Shown in pieces: positions 1-15,239 of a stretch of DNA of 64,000 nucleotides; the stretch's first letter is position 1, and each line of letters begins with the position of its first letter. The notes under the pieces are model-generated. The model was not told where the DNA came from, ran no database searches, and saw nothing but the letters and a program-made list of their open reading frames with translations. The DNA comes from Eumeta japonica (lineage: Eukaryota > Arthropoda > Insecta > Lepidoptera > Psychidae): contig BGZK01000760.1 in NCBI GenBank assembly GCA_005406025.1, positions 62,001 through 126,000 of the forward strand, given 5' to 3'. A program made the translations under genes and the position numbers.

Positions 1-602
1 CAAATCTTACGGATTACGATTACGGAATACGTTTTCGCTCTTGGTACAACCCGATGTTAATCTTTATCAATTTTTCATTTTGTAAGACAAGAAATAATGC
101 TTACTGGTTAATAATTGAATCAAAATTATCTTCTTTAGCATTATTGGCGTTGGAAACGGACGATAGGAAAATTCTTTAACTGCTCACAAGAATAATTTGT
201 ATAGATATTCCCAGCGCTGTGTATTTCACATATTCCATATACCTCAGTTAACCTGGCAGATTCAAATTTCGGTTCATGTCCGGTAATCAGATTCGTAAAC
301 TTGTAAACTTGTTGATCAACAAGCATGAAGCTTGAAAAAACGTCTGCCTAATTAAATTATGATTTGCAAACATTTTTGGGAAATTTAATTAATCCAACAT
401 CTGCCAAAAAAAAAAATAACACCTCTTGGTGTTTGAACTTAGACGTTAATTATTTTTTACTGTCTTTACTGTCCTTTGAAATTATTCTAATTGAGACTTA
501 TTAGTATGTAATACCAAAATGTATGTTTTCTAAGCAAAGGCTAGGCTATTATTGATTATGTTGCTATTATCTTACATTAGTATTTTGTTTTTCAGTTACA
601 TA
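1..602. other. 5' flank of the PTGR1-like gene, no gene seen
   Basis: AT-rich sequence with no coding similarity that I recognise on either strand. A pyrimidine run ending in CAG at 593-595, eight bases before the chosen start codon, looks like a 3' splice site, so a non-coding 5' exon may lie upstream. No TATA box or initiator could be defended. Confidence 0.4.
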
Positions 603-3719
<3,117 letters not shown>

Positions 3720-3749
3720 AGGATTATAAAGACACATGTATTACTTTGA

Positions 3750-3764
3750 AATAAATGTAATAAA
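3750..3764 (+). terminator. Polyadenylation signals of the PTGR1-like gene
   Basis: Two AATAAA hexamers, at 3750-3755 and 3759-3764, about 30-45 bases after the stop codon and in the expected position for 3'-end processing. No cleavage site can be confirmed. Confidence 0.6.
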
Positions 3765-3967
3765 AGTTAAACATGTATACTGATCAATGACTTTTAGTCT
3801 TTTGTATTTGCAGATATTTCAAATGTGACTTGAAAGATATAAAATTGTAGAACTTGAACAATAACTTTTTAAAATGGGTTTCACTTTTTAAAATTCATTT
3901 ATCATTTTGATTTACAATAAAATTGTTATTATTTATTGGAAGAAAAACACACAGCATCGTAATGAAC

Positions 3968-4260
3968 AATGCTTTGTGAACTCATCTAATTTTTTTTACT
4001 AGTACTACTATACCTGCTAGTCAGTACTATACTATACCTGCATGTCACCTGCGAGGTGTCTATGTCGCTATGTCTTCATCGATATAATAAAATAATAAAT
4101 AAGTAATAAAAATGTTTATTTCCAATAACTTAATCTGGGTTATAGTTTAGATTGTAGGCACACTCCTTTTAAGTATTAAAATACTTTTGTCAGGAGGCTC
4201 CGCCCCTCCTAGATACTCTAACGAGATAACGAGGTATCACTGTAAGGTTGGTGTTTTGAC
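3968..4260. repeat. Left inverted terminal region of the DIRS element
   Basis: Blocks shared in inverted order with 8795-8896: GTGAACTCA, CTACTATACCTG, ACCTGCGAGG, TATGTCTTCATCGATAT (4066-4084), and further in CTAACGAGAT plus GGTATCACTGTAAGG (about 4216-4250). About 130 bases between the CGATAT and CTAACGAGAT blocks have no counterpart on the right, so this arm has gained sequence, perhaps by insertion. Confidence 0.65.
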
Positions 4261-4734
4261 ATAGTGTCTTAACTAGGAAGATATTTCTGCGATGCTGTGT
4301 GTTTTTCTTTTACAACATTTTTTTGTAATTCAAAGTGTTATATTATATTTGTCTATTTAAAAACACAAACGTCGAGATAAAGACCTGTTCAATATCTGCT
4401 GGCGGTGAACACAAAACGCTGTGTCTAAAAGAATAATACTTACCAAGAAATGAATAAGATATTAAGAAAACAGTTACCGTATTATATCAAAAACCAAAGA
4501 AGAAAACGTAAGGTTTTACATAAAACTTACTATATGATAGATCTTTACCATTTAGAGGTATTGTACATCTTATTAGTTCATTGAATTACTGACTGTTCTT
4601 CTGGATGAACTCGTTCATTCGATACACAAATAGATTATCATTATTTTGGGAAAAAAATATTTGATAGTAACTGTTTGATGTTGTTTGCATTCATTACTTC
4701 TTTGCAGTAGAATTTCCTAAAAGTGTTTTCATTT

Positions 4735-5480
4735 TTTCAGTTCCCTTTGGACAATATTTCATCTATAGGATAATTTTCCGACCAACTTGCTAATCTGAAA
4801 GATCCTGGAAAGACTGTGACACATGGTTCTTTTGATATAGATTGTACCCATCCACCAGTAACATTTCTAGAAGCTGGGCGTGCTTTACCAGTTATGGTAA
4901 TAAAAAGATGGATCAGATTATCTCCCTCACTTCTTTGTTTTGAGGAACTGTTATGAGTCTTTTAATATAGGTCACTGGGCAATCTTGTTGATTGGGATGT
5001 TTTAGAAACTGCCATATTGATTGCCTATGATCCAAAGAGAGGCCACAAAACAATTTTATAATCTGTTAGGGACGTATTTGAATTTGAGATTGTAAGTAAT
5101 GTAAGATCATGTACTTGTCTTCCAGATGTTAAAAGAAAAAAATGCTGCTATTCTTCGAGAGGTTTCGAACAATGTATCTCTTTGATTCGCATTGGCTAAC
5201 TTATCAAATACGACTTGAATATCCCAAATTGGTGGTTTAGAATTTTTAGGTTGAATAGAAGCATTTCTTTAAGTATCTGACGCATTAATAGTTGATCATC
5301 AGACGCCTAGTCAAATCTGATTTTACAGAAGTTGATTTATTAACAAAAGCTGATTGATGACAGATTTATTAACTGAAATTGTGAAAGTTACTCGTCTAAA
5401 TGTAAATAGGCCAGAAATCTGGATATCTGTTGTATACTTATCTGGATGTTACCCTTGATTTTATACCTGTTACACCATCA
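4735..5480 (-). pseudogene. DIRS tyrosine recombinase remnant
   Basis: Read on the - strand across several frames, this shows FLAYLHLDE, then SGRQVHDLTLLTISNS (recombinase core, with the first catalytic arginine context worn), then VLWPLFGS, then KARPASRNVTGGWVQ and finally SENYPIDEILSKGN. These follow the layout of the C-terminal recombinase of DIRS elements. There are multiple in-frame stops, so no functional enzyme remains. It lies downstream of the RNase H remnant in transcription order. Confidence 0.72.
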
Positions 5481-5829
5481 AGGTCATATTTTTCTTACAG
5501 AATAACAATTATTCATAGTGGATTGTCCCCAACTGTTTGTCTTTCTTTTGTCTTTTTGATTTTTAGCATTTACTAATTTGTTCTTACCATCTCCGATCAA
5601 CTAAACTTGTAGGTTCAGTTGGCCGATTTGTCTTGAGGGGGAGACCTGTAGCACTGTAGTCCACAGGTTTCTTCGTGATCCCGTGTTTTACGACACATTT
5701 ATCGTTTTAAGTCCATCATCACAGGTGATTCTAGGACACGAGATTTTAGATTTGCCAGCTAAAAGGTTTCTCCCAGGGGAGCGTTATTACTATGTACTGA
5801 GCCTTGGCATTGTTGGAATGAGCTAAAAT

Positions 5830-6272
5830 TCGGGGGATTAGATTGCGAAAGGGAAAAATCCATGCCAGGCAAAAGTTGCAATTTTGACTGAAAGCAATTG
5901 AGAAGAGAGCTGAGCGATCTGTGCAGTCTAGCCAGACCTATCTGCTGAGCTCGGCTGTTTCAGCAGACGCGAACAGATCGACGGCTGGAGTGCTTCAATG
6001 ATGAAGCAATAGATTTGTTGTGGTGAGCAGCAAGTGGATATACGCCTTCCTCGTAAGAGGCGATGGACGGTGCAGTTGTACCTCCCCGGGGGGTAAAGAG
6101 TTAATATTACAATGTTCATTCTACATGTCATCCTCATCAACTTGCTCAAATTGTGCACATCCAAGGAGTGCGTGCCTCCTTCTTTCCGTATACTAGATAC
6201 TAGTGTTTGATTGTCTGACTGGACTAGAATATGGACATTTTGTAGACTGTGTAATTGACTGCGAATCGACAC
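5830..6272 (-). pseudogene. DIRS RNase H domain and downstream linker remnant
   Basis: The open stretch 6272-5928 contains LRSQ/SIRSQLHSLQNVH-like sequence followed by ILVQSDNQTLVSSIRKEGGT and PPGRYNC, the RNase H core of DIRS elements. After a frameshift it continues as VDLFASAETAELS and then NLIPRILAHSN, the known linker to the recombinase. One acidic residue (in QSDNQT) is visible. The frame is broken at least twice. Confidence 0.75.
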
Positions 6273-6717
6273 ATGTACTGCAAATAGCCCTTTCCTATTC
6301 GAGTGTCATTTCATTTGCTCTCTCGTCCATGTTTCCGATATGAAAGCCTCATTTATCTGGGCTCCCCAGCCTGAATCCGCTACATCTCTCGTTAGAAAAT
6401 GGGTATACGAACGTTGATGTAGGTTTGACTTGTTTTGAACTGCATTATTTCACCATTTGAAATCGTTTCGAACCTGTTAAGGCACAACTAGTATCATTAT
6501 TTGGTTGCATTTGAAGTGTTTTAAGAATGTCTGGAGATGCTAACAACGAAGACGGCCTTTTGAAAGTACGAAATTTAGTTGGCGTAAATTTTTTTTTGAA
6601 TTTGTTTTAAATTATTCTGTGGTATGTGTACCATTCTAGAAATTGATTCCTTTATCTTTCTTATTTTTTTTTTTTCTTTTCTTATTCAGAAATATTGTGT
6701 TTAAATTTGTATTCCAG

Positions 6718-7330
6718 CTAATCCCTAAATACTCCAATTGTAGTATTGGAATTTGAATTGATTTTAGGTGATTTATTTATCATTCTAAGGATTCCAAGAC
6801 CCACAACTTCCGCAGTCTGCAAGATGAACTTGGTTCGGTCTTTACTAATCAGAAGGAAATCGTTTAGATAGACTAAAACCCCATTTCCTCTAGAACGAAG
6901 GATCTCCGTGATCCAGTTTGTTAGCGTTACAAAGATATGAGGGGCGAATGCCAGACCAAATGGTAAGGATGACATTTAAACTAGTTGTCCATTGGATACC
7001 CTTCTGAGATAGCAGCGATGGGCTTTCGCAATTGACACATGGAAGTATGTACTTAAAATGTTTATCTTGACCATGCAGTCCTGTAATTGAAGAAACTCCG
7101 GTACCAATGTATGAGAAATCTGCTGAAAATTCTGAGTATGGGCAAATTAGTTTAAGCCCCAAAGATTGAAAAGAAGACGGAGGCCTCCGCTCGATTTTAG
7201 TACAATGATCATTTTTGTCAAGAAACGGACTTAATTGAAGAGGTTTTTCTAAGACTAGTTGATTCTTCAACTCTTTCATTACCTTTGTTATGTTCAGTGT
7301 AACCTTGGTACTATTTAATCCTGTTGATAC
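6718..7330 (-). pseudogene. DIRS reverse transcriptase remnant
   Basis: On the - strand the upstream part (7330-7200) reads KVMKELKNQLVLEKPLQLSP. The catalytic part (6975-6790) reads SLPFGLAFAPHIFVTLTNW and then VLVYLNDFLLISKDRTK. The normal YLDD catalytic box is changed to YLND, and frames shift between 7000 and 7100. So it is an inactive DIRS reverse transcriptase fragment. Confidence 0.78.
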
Positions 7331-7334
7331 TGGA

Positions 7335-8550
7335 GAAGGGTAATTCAGAGGTTGTTTGCTTGAAAATGGTGTACGAGCTACCGAGAAAATTTTTAAAATA
7401 AATTTGTTTGTGTCTAAATTTCTCCATGATGGAAGATGAACTCTGCAAGCATCCTCATCTGAGTACCTGCTGATGATTGTTATTTTCTTTCTTTGAGGGC
7501 GTAAAGAACTATTATTAGATCTCAAATCCTTTTTTTAATTTTTTAGAACGATTCTTATATTTTTCACGAAAATTATTTCAGAAAGAATTGGAGGTCGCAA
7601 GACGATTTACTCAAGAGACTTGATTGGGTGTTAAATAGGTTTCAAATAGACGTTTTGTTGCTGGTTTGCTTTCTTTAAGGTAAGATGGTATGCGGAGTCA
7701 AGAGTTTTGGATTAGAAATTGTATTACAGACATAAGAGTATATCATTGAACAGATGCTCCGTACTTGGAGGGCAATATTTTCAGAGTGTTCTGTAAATTT
7801 TTATTGGGCATTTCATTTAAAATGCGTTCACATCTAATTTCAAAACATTCTGCTCTCTTTCCACAAACTATTTGCAAGATTTGTTTCATATTCTTATAGT
7901 TCTGAAAAGCTGGCCTAAATAAATTCATCATATGTTGGAAGATAGTTCGAGTTAACTCGAATGGTCAGTTGTTAGTTCGGTTCGTTATTTCCTGCAAATT
8001 ATTACAGATAATATCTTTATGCTCTTATAAACTATATGTCAACCCAGCCATGACTTTCAGTTGTGACTAAAAATCTTTGTTTTAGTAAGACGGCAGGGCT
8101 CATGCTTTATCTTTAATTCGATGAAACCATGTTACGCTCAAAATTCCTGTAAGATTTTTGCGTTTTTAACCTCTTTCCACCCGTTATCATTAAAGTGCTG
8201 CAATCTCAATAATACACTCCTTACATGGCGCATCTTTAATCATCTCTCTACTATCAGTCACAGTTTGGATATTTCCCAAATTAAGTTGCTCTACATTTGG
8301 TTTAATAGGAAATTCCTTAGAAGGTGGAATGTATGGATTTACTAGTGTAGATTAAGAAATTGGTAAAGAAAGGTTGGTAAAGAAATCTGTGCAAAGTTTT
8401 GAAAGTAATTTGTAAGATGACTTGCGTGGTTAACAAGTGCATCAAATTGTGGGTTATAATCTTCGACTTCGATGAGCATTCGTTCTCGCTTGTTTGCGAA
8501 GAGGGTGCGAGGATTCATCATACGATTCTGAATCAACATTTTCAACGTTG
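7335..8550 (-). pseudogene. Probable Gag-like region of the DIRS element
   Basis: This lies directly upstream of the reverse transcriptase on the - strand, where DIRS elements encode Gag. Short readable pieces include CGKRAECFEIRCERILN (within 7743-7931) and QRKKITIISRYSDEDA (near 7450). The first resembles the late Gag region only in general pattern. Heavily broken, and the assignment rests mainly on position. Confidence 0.4.
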
Positions 8551-8794
8551 TTCATAAAGAGTGTACTTCGATCCTCTGCGTGAGAAAAACGAGAAGATTC
8601 ATCAACCTCATTCTTCGCTTATTGCTGAGAGGTCATTTTATTACTCATTTCAAGGGTAACGGATTTTTAAACCAATTTTGTTACTTAAAAAGTTTGTTTG
8701 CATATAAAACTTGTGATTTTAAGCATTAAATAAACTCGTAGCATAACAATGTTAACATAAACACAGGTAAAATACAAAACGCTACATTAAAACG

Positions 8795-8896
8795 TCAGCC
8801 TTGCAGTGATACCACAATCTCATTAGAATATCGGTGAAGACATGGAAGGCCTCGCAGGTAATGAATAGGTATAGTAGGTGAGTTCACAACGCATTC
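8795..8896. repeat. Right inverted terminal region of the DIRS element
   Basis: The reverse complement starts AATGCGTTGTGAACTCACC and continues with TACTATACC, ACCTGCGAGGC, ATGTCTTCACCGATAT and GGTATCACTGCAAGG, matching the left arm block by block with substitutions. Confidence 0.65.
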
Positions 8897-10550
8897 TTTG
8901 TTTCTATGCTATATGTTTTAAGATTGGCACATAATAGAAACTTTGTTTATTGAAATTTTTCTGTCGGAACGTCAATGTTTATTTACCCGTATTGATTGTA
9001 CAGTGAATACGGGTAAGTAAATTTGACAGAGGCAAGTGCGTATTTACTCTAATCAGAAATTACATTTTACATATTTTACTTGTTTGTTTAGATCAAGTTT
9101 TATCACCAGTTATGTTTTTTTTTTCATAAAGATAGATTAATTGTTTAAAAACTATAACAACTAATAACAATAAATTCTTTACTATTTTCTATTAGACGTA
9201 ATTCAAAATGATAAAAAAAAGTCATTGTGTTGTTACAGTTTATTTTTCAACAGTTTTGTTGGTATGTAAATTAAATATGATTTGATATGATTTTACAGTC
9301 TCGACGGTATACATTAAATCAATTCTACTGGCATCTGGCCGCCATTAGCGGGTGAATGCTTTATACCGACCAAATAATGCATATAAATGTTCACAACGTA
9401 AAACCTAGTAATTATTTGCAATGTCTGAAAATGAAATGCCATTTCTTTTGAATCGAGCATAAGAAAAAAATGATATTGTGGAAAAATCATTATACAATGA
9501 TTAAACATCGATCTATAATTTTGGTTGGCACCAACCACAAAAATCATAATAAATACGCATGATAATCGACACCTGAGGCTTGAGAGCAGTGAGATGGACA
9601 TACAGTCCGATATGTGTACATTTTTGATATTTTTACGATCTATCACTATTGGGATTCGTAAATAGAGATAAAAAAATAAAAACTAAAATGGAAGGTATAG
9701 TATATTCAAACATGCTGCAGTATAAAAACATACTACGAAACCACTAGACTATTTTTCTCTGATCGCACTTTATTTATTGCCATATTGAGTACTTAGAGAA
9801 GAATTGAACGTTTCAGCGCCGGAATTTCTCTGCATATACCCGCGAGCGATAAAAAACGTTATCCTCAATTGTAAACAAAATTACGAATCTATCATTTTGG
9901 ACAATACAAATAAACTGGAAAATTCCTGAATAATCCTACTACCTAATCAAAATTTACAAATGTTATAAAAAAACTCGTGCATATTTCCGTTGTGACAATG
10001 TGACATATTTTGTTATTTATTTAGAAGAAAGTTATTCTACTATTTTGTCATTATTATTTTACATAATTATTTAGTAGAATGGAGTGGACCTACGTCAAGT
10101 CAAAGCAAATAAAACGCCTACAAACTCATATTAAGCTAGGTTCGTGTAAAATAGCTGAATAAGAGTAGAGGATTTACAAAATTATGGTTGATAAAAATGT
10201 GTACGTGAAATTGGCAGTTACAAGTAGATTAACCCATTACGGACTGAATTAATTCATGGTCTCAGATTCATTTGATTTTTTATTATGTTGTTATTAATGA
10301 ACCTCTTAATATATTATAAAGATTAAAACTTGTGTACCTACTATATTTTTGGAAAAAAGAGGTGATGCCAAATGGCACCGCTAGCCTCTTACCATATCTT
10401 ATCGATGTTATACTAAGTAAGAATATTATGTATAATTTTTATGATATGTAAACTGATTTAAATAATTAACAGACTCAAAAACAGTGTAAGAAATTAAAGT
10501 CATTATTAGAAATTTTGCAAACATTTATTTAAAATACATATTTACAAAAT
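8897..10550. other. Gene-free AT-rich spacer
   Basis: No gene recognised. It contains an imperfect inverted repeat at about 8977-9022 (GTTTATTTACCCGTATT answered by AATACGGGTAAGTAAAT around a 12-base spacer). The open frame 9314-9646 on the - strand has no recognisable domain and is probably chance. Confidence 0.5.
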
Positions 10551-10823
10551 TTAGTTATGAAACTGATAATTGCATGCTACACAAAGTCCTACATTACACT
10601 TTTTGCATTGGAACCTTGTTTGACTTTTGCAAAACTCCAATGCACACCTGAGTCGACGTCCAGCTTTACATGGAATTAGGAGATGATCCCGACCATCGTA
10701 CCGAATATCATCACTGACTTTGTTGCAATTTAACGACACTAGAAGCGGCTGGACGACCGCCGCCTTGAGGTAAATTTTGGTATCGTAAAAGATAGGTTTG
10801 GACGACTTGTCTTCGGAAGTCAA
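10551..10823 (-). pseudogene. C-terminal zinc-ribbon fragment of a piggyBac-like transposase
   Basis: The last 45 or so residues carry a cysteine/histidine pattern typical of the piggyBac (PGBD-type) tail: CxxC-like spacing in EFCKSQTRFQCKKCNVGLC, preceded by DIRYDGRDHLLIPC and ending in ACNYQFHN. The catalytic DDD core is missing, so this is a truncated relic. I cannot delimit element ends. Confidence 0.6.
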
Positions 10824-12527
10824 GTTGACTTATAGTATTATCAGCTTTTCTCGAAAGTACCTAAGCACTGCAGATAGATGCGTCAATGAGGTAAGTAAAA
10901 ATAGACCACCACCATTTCATCCCCCTGATTCCAATGCGATAGGTGTTTATATTTTGATCCATTAAATCTGTACCTCCCATGTATGAATTGTACTCTGTTA
11001 AAATGTTTGGACCTTGTATTTTCTGTGAGACCTGTATTTTCTTTTTTTCTCCGATTTGTTATCACACCGGTCGTACTATCTGAATCAGGATCGTGAGATC
11101 TCCCGCCACGACGACCCCCACTTCTGCATTGAGATAACCCGCGCCCTCGGTTCTTAGAGGTCTGGTTACCTGATGGCCCTATTTGTGGTTCACTGTAAGA
11201 TTTCACAGTCTTGGAAGTGGTGGCTTTTAGGCGTCGTCTTGATCATGAAAAATTACTTAATTAACAATTGAATAACTTAAACAAAAATCAAGATAAAATT
11301 TTTTTGTAAACTGGATTGTATTCCTTCAAGTGTCTAAATGATACTATAATTTATTCAAATTTTTAAATTGATAATAAATATTATAAAAAAAATATTTTGT
11401 GACGCTTAGTTTGTTTGGCGGCGACGCGACAACGTTGAAACTGCCGCGCGGAACGCTATTTTCAACGTTAAATTAAAATTATAAATAATGGAGCTACAAT
11501 TTCGGGAGTCGAGACCTTTTTCATGAAATTTTCTCCTCTTTCAGAATCTTTTTTTTAAATGGAGCTTTTTTAAAATATTTTTGAAGTTATTGCTAAAAAA
11601 CGGAGACCACCTTTTTCTCTCTTCGTTTGTTGTTAATAACAATTGCAATTTTTAATAGCAAAAAAATTCCAAAATTCCCCTTTTTTAGAAAAAAATTCTG
11701 AATCTACAAAACCAAACCCCATATTTTTAAAATTGTGCTAACTATTTTTCGCAGAAAACTCACTTTCTATTTGCCTGATTTCTAATGAGGGAATTACGTC
11801 ACTAGCGAGTAACTCGACCTTCTGAAATAATATTTTTGAGTAAAAGAATTCAGAGGGTTGATATATCTATTATTAATATGTAATGTACCATCTGCATAAT
11901 AATTTTCAGCGTTAGTAAATTCATTTCGTTACCATGGTAATGATAACACATTTGATAACATGTATGAGAGGTCTGCTTTTCAGTTCGTTTGACTGATCAC
12001 AGTATGTGTATATCACTATTATGACCATCTGGCAGAAAAACAGGTGTAGTAAATTCAGATCATTTTTAGCCTTAGCGCTTTCTCTATAAAGATATGGATT
12101 TACTAAAAAGCATAACAGTTCTCTCTTTTGCTATTTTTCATGAAAAATAACTAAACGAAATAAAAAATAAACAAAACTAAATTACAAAATTGAGGAAAAA
12201 TTAGTAACGATACGTATAATAAATTAGATAAAAAGTTTCTAATTACGAATATGAAACAGAAAAAGTCAATCGATTGCTTTACTATTTGTAATATGTATTG
12301 AGAAACGGGTGTTTGGCAGGATATTTTTTTGTTAGGTACTGACATATCGGAATTAACCTAACAAAGATTGACATATCTGGTTTCTTGATTGAATTGTTTT
12401 GTATTGACCCGCAAAAGCATTGCTGTTGTATTTGTGTGTTGCAAATAGGCTTCCTATTTTCTTTTTGTTTTGTGAAAAAGAAGTCAACTTGATATACTTT
12501 TCCTTAGTTTGTATATCCAAATTTAGG
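10824..12527. other. Spacer upstream of MGMT
   Basis: No gene identified. The - strand frame 11206-10883 encodes a basic, arginine/glycine-rich 107-residue product (SGGRRGGRSHDP) with no family I recognise. A motif GTTACCATGGTAAT at 11928-11941 resembles the X-box bound by RFX factors. The presumed MGMT promoter should lie in the last few hundred bases, but no core element can be defended. Confidence 0.4.
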
Positions 12528-13467
12528 ATGTCTGTAAACGAAATTATAGACAAGTACTCTAAGGCGAAAATTAAGGGGAAATTTTCTCTTTCAATTAAAA
12601 TTTTCAAAACACCTATTGGCGAAATTGTAACCTCTGCTGATGATCACTTTTTGTATTTGGTATGCTTCACTGATTCCAAAAGCTTAGAAAAGTCTTTTGA
12701 AACACTTCATAAAATGTTTGAATGCAACTTCATTGAAAACGAGAAGAACGAAGTACAAGACATATTTGAACAAGAATTAAAAGCATACTTTAATGGGAAT
12801 CTTTTTACATTTACAGTACCAGTTAAAATGTGGGGTTCAGAATTCCAAAAGGTGAGTATATAAAAATTAATCATACATAGTTTACATTTATTAACTATTA
12901 ACTACAATAAAAATATATTCAGCTTGATTAATTGTTTATAATATTGCTATTAAAAATATCAATATCTTGTTAATTTCTTGAGAAACTATTTACCCATATC
13001 TACATCGAAATAATGTATTCGGAAATTTTCATACATTTCATGATCAATTTATTTAATTCTCATATTTACAGAACATCATTATTACTATTTCTTGTATAAT
13101 ACAATTAAAATGTTACATTTTAATATAATTACATTTTGTACACGAAGACATTTAGTCTGATACCATGTACCAATTTTTTTTAAATTTAAAGCTAAATAAC
13201 AGATACAAATTGCAGGAGGTATGGAGTAAGCTTCAAGAATCATCATATGGATATACTCAGACATACAGCGAACTAGCGAAGACTATGGGGAGGCCTGCAA
13301 GTCATGCCAGAGCTGTTGGTGGCGCTTGTGGAGCTAATGCTCATGTGATAGTAATACCATGCCATAGAATTGTGGCTACTGGATCTAAAGGAGGGTTCAG
13401 TTGTGGTTTAGATCGTAAAGAATGGCTTCTTGAGCATGAAAAGAAATACATAGTTGCAAAGATTTAA
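12528..13467 (+). CDS. MGMT: Methylated-DNA--protein-cysteine methyltransferase (O6-alkylguanine-DNA alkyltransferase), 2 exons
   Basis: Suicide DNA-repair protein. It moves the alkyl group from O6-alkylguanine to its own cysteine in the nucleus. Coding exons: 12528-12851 and 13216-13467, joined by a GTGAGT donor and a TTGCAG acceptor in phase 0, giving 191 residues (the family is usually 170-210). Exon 1 encodes the variable N-terminal domain (FKTPIGEIVTSADD). Exon 2 encodes the helix-turn-helix (TYSELAKTMGRPASHARAVG, arginine finger about residue 140), the asparagine hinge (GAN, about 149), the active site IPCHR with the acceptor cysteine about 157, and the conserved LDRKEWLLEHEK. The usual YSGGL substrate loop reads FSCGL. 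ATG 12528 was chosen because it begins the family-like part. The frame is open further upstream, but that stretch is hydrophobic and unlike the family, and TTTAG at 12522-12526 could be an acceptor. Confidence 0.94.
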
Positions 13468-13518
13468 AATATGACATTTTGATGGAATGCATTAGTTTGT
13501 AATTTTTTAACTCAGCCT

Positions 13519-13524
13519 AATAAA
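13519..13524 (+). terminator. Polyadenylation signal of MGMT
   Basis: AATAAA about 52 bases after the MGMT stop codon, followed by an overlapping second signal-like run (AAATAAAAT). Confidence 0.6.
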
Positions 13525-15239
13525 TAAAATTTGATTAAAGATCTTAAATATTTTGGAATTGATATAGTTTCAGGTTATGCCATATTTTGTAAAATGTAAA
13601 ATATATTTTAATTTCTTTATAGATCTATGTACGTGTTTTGTGTTAATGTTGAGATAGAAGAATAGGTTAATTCATGATTTGAAATTTGTTACATTTTTAT
13701 TAAAAAAAAAGTTCAATTGAAGTATCTTCAGTATCAGACACAAATGACTTAATTTTAAATTAAAACTGGACTACAAAATCTATAGCACTTAATATTTTAG
13801 AATAAGTACATTTATATTATAACTTTGTAACAAATTTGTATTAAATAAAACTCATTTTATAAATAAAAATGTTTAAATTTATTTAAGTTATACATATATA
13901 TTACTATTGTCAATAATTTAAAAACATGTGTTCGCAGTCAGACTTGAATAATATTGACTTTTTTTTTGTTAAAGGATTCTTGTAAATGTAACAATTGAAT
14001 AAAGTTACTGGTTTAGTCAATGTTAGAAAATTTTAGTACAGAAAAGTTTGGTAGGTTTAGTAGAGGAAGTTTATGAACGTACATTACTACATTACTGTAT
14101 TCTATTGTTCTAATAGAGGGTATACCAGAGGCAGAGGCATAGAGCTTGGTCTCTAGAAGTTATCCGAGATGGAGGCAGAAGTTTTTTTCTTTATGTATAA
14201 ATTTTAAAAGCCCTTTCAGTGATGTTGTCTAGCCTTTACTTACTAAGTTTTGACAGCAGTTGTTACATTTATCATAAGTATTGCCTATTTAATTTAAAAA
14301 ATCCCGCTGAATGTTACTTGTTTTCGGCCACATCATGCATTTTAAATAAGGATAACTACCTAGTACTATTGATGTAGGTATATATGTAGGCCTTATCTAT
14401 ACTTATATACAGCAGTCATAAAAAGAAACTGTTGAACATTGTTTAAAACACAAATAACTTAGTTATGTTTATAATGATACTACTTGTGATAAATTTATTT
14501 GTTTTCAACTCTGTTTACAGGGAAATAAAATCTATATCTTAAAACTAGCTGGTCTGGTAGACATTGTTCTACCCTTTCCATTAAATGGTGTGCTTGTGTA
14601 GTTTTTGGATGTGATTTTAACCACATAGAAATGAAATGAATTCCTTCATCTTTTGTAGAGACCATCAACTCATTTTCGATTTAGATTTCAATACTGCTTT
14701 TGATTTTCATTTTTATCATGCTGTCGTTACTGATCACAGTTCCACTCTTGATTCTACTTCCCGTCCCATTTTCTATTCCAATTCTGTTACCGGTTTAGTT
14801 TAGTCAATAGTTTCATTTTGGGCAAACTTTAATATCGAAGCAAACTTTACCTAAGCTACATGATTCTGTAATAATGTTATTTTTCTATATGTGAAAGAAT
14901 TTTTAGAATGAGTTTTGGTTTATTAATACATATGGGATTTCGCTTGCATGGACTAATGATCTTCCTATGTGTATTGCATTAGTGTTGCTTCCTTTTTTGT
15001 TTTTTGGAAAACATATCTTTTCATAGCATATTCTCCAAAAAAATGTAATAGATGTCCATCTTCAAGATGCAAGCTATTTCGCTGGCAAATTTTATCAATT
15101 TGGCCAGTAATTTAGTCATAAAAATATGATTAATATGTAGCATCATAAAAATAAATTTTATAGTAATAAAAAAATATATAAAATAATAAAATAAATAAAT
15201 AAAATTATGTACAAACAAACCTTCCTATTTCTTATATAT
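13525..15239. other. Gene-free AT-rich spacer
   Basis: No gene recognised on either strand. The low-complexity stretch at 15115-15215 is almost pure A/T on the + strand. The - strand frame 15218-15021 is phenylalanine/isoleucine-rich only because of that composition. Confidence 0.5.

Larger units (their letters stand above)
3968..8896 (-). mobile_element. Degenerate DIRS-type (tyrosine recombinase) retrotransposon
   Basis: Reading the - strand from right to left gives remnants of Gag-like, reverse transcriptase, RNase H and tyrosine recombinase regions in the standard DIRS order. All carry stops and frameshifts. The ends are inverted: AATGCTTTGTGAACTCA at 3968-3984 answers GTGAGTTCACAACGCATT around 8879-8896, followed inward on both sides by TACTATACCTG, CACCTGCGAGG-like and TATGTCTTC-CGATAT blocks. 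Inverted rather than direct long termini, plus a recombinase in place of a DDE integrase, fit DIRS. Exact outer ends are uncertain. The element is dead and separates the PTGR1-like gene from MGMT. Confidence 0.82.

Noticed and set aside
12420..12527. In-frame upstream extension of MGMT from ATG 12420
   Set aside because: It would add 36 hydrophobic residues not seen in the family, and an acceptor-like TTTAG precedes the 12528 ATG.
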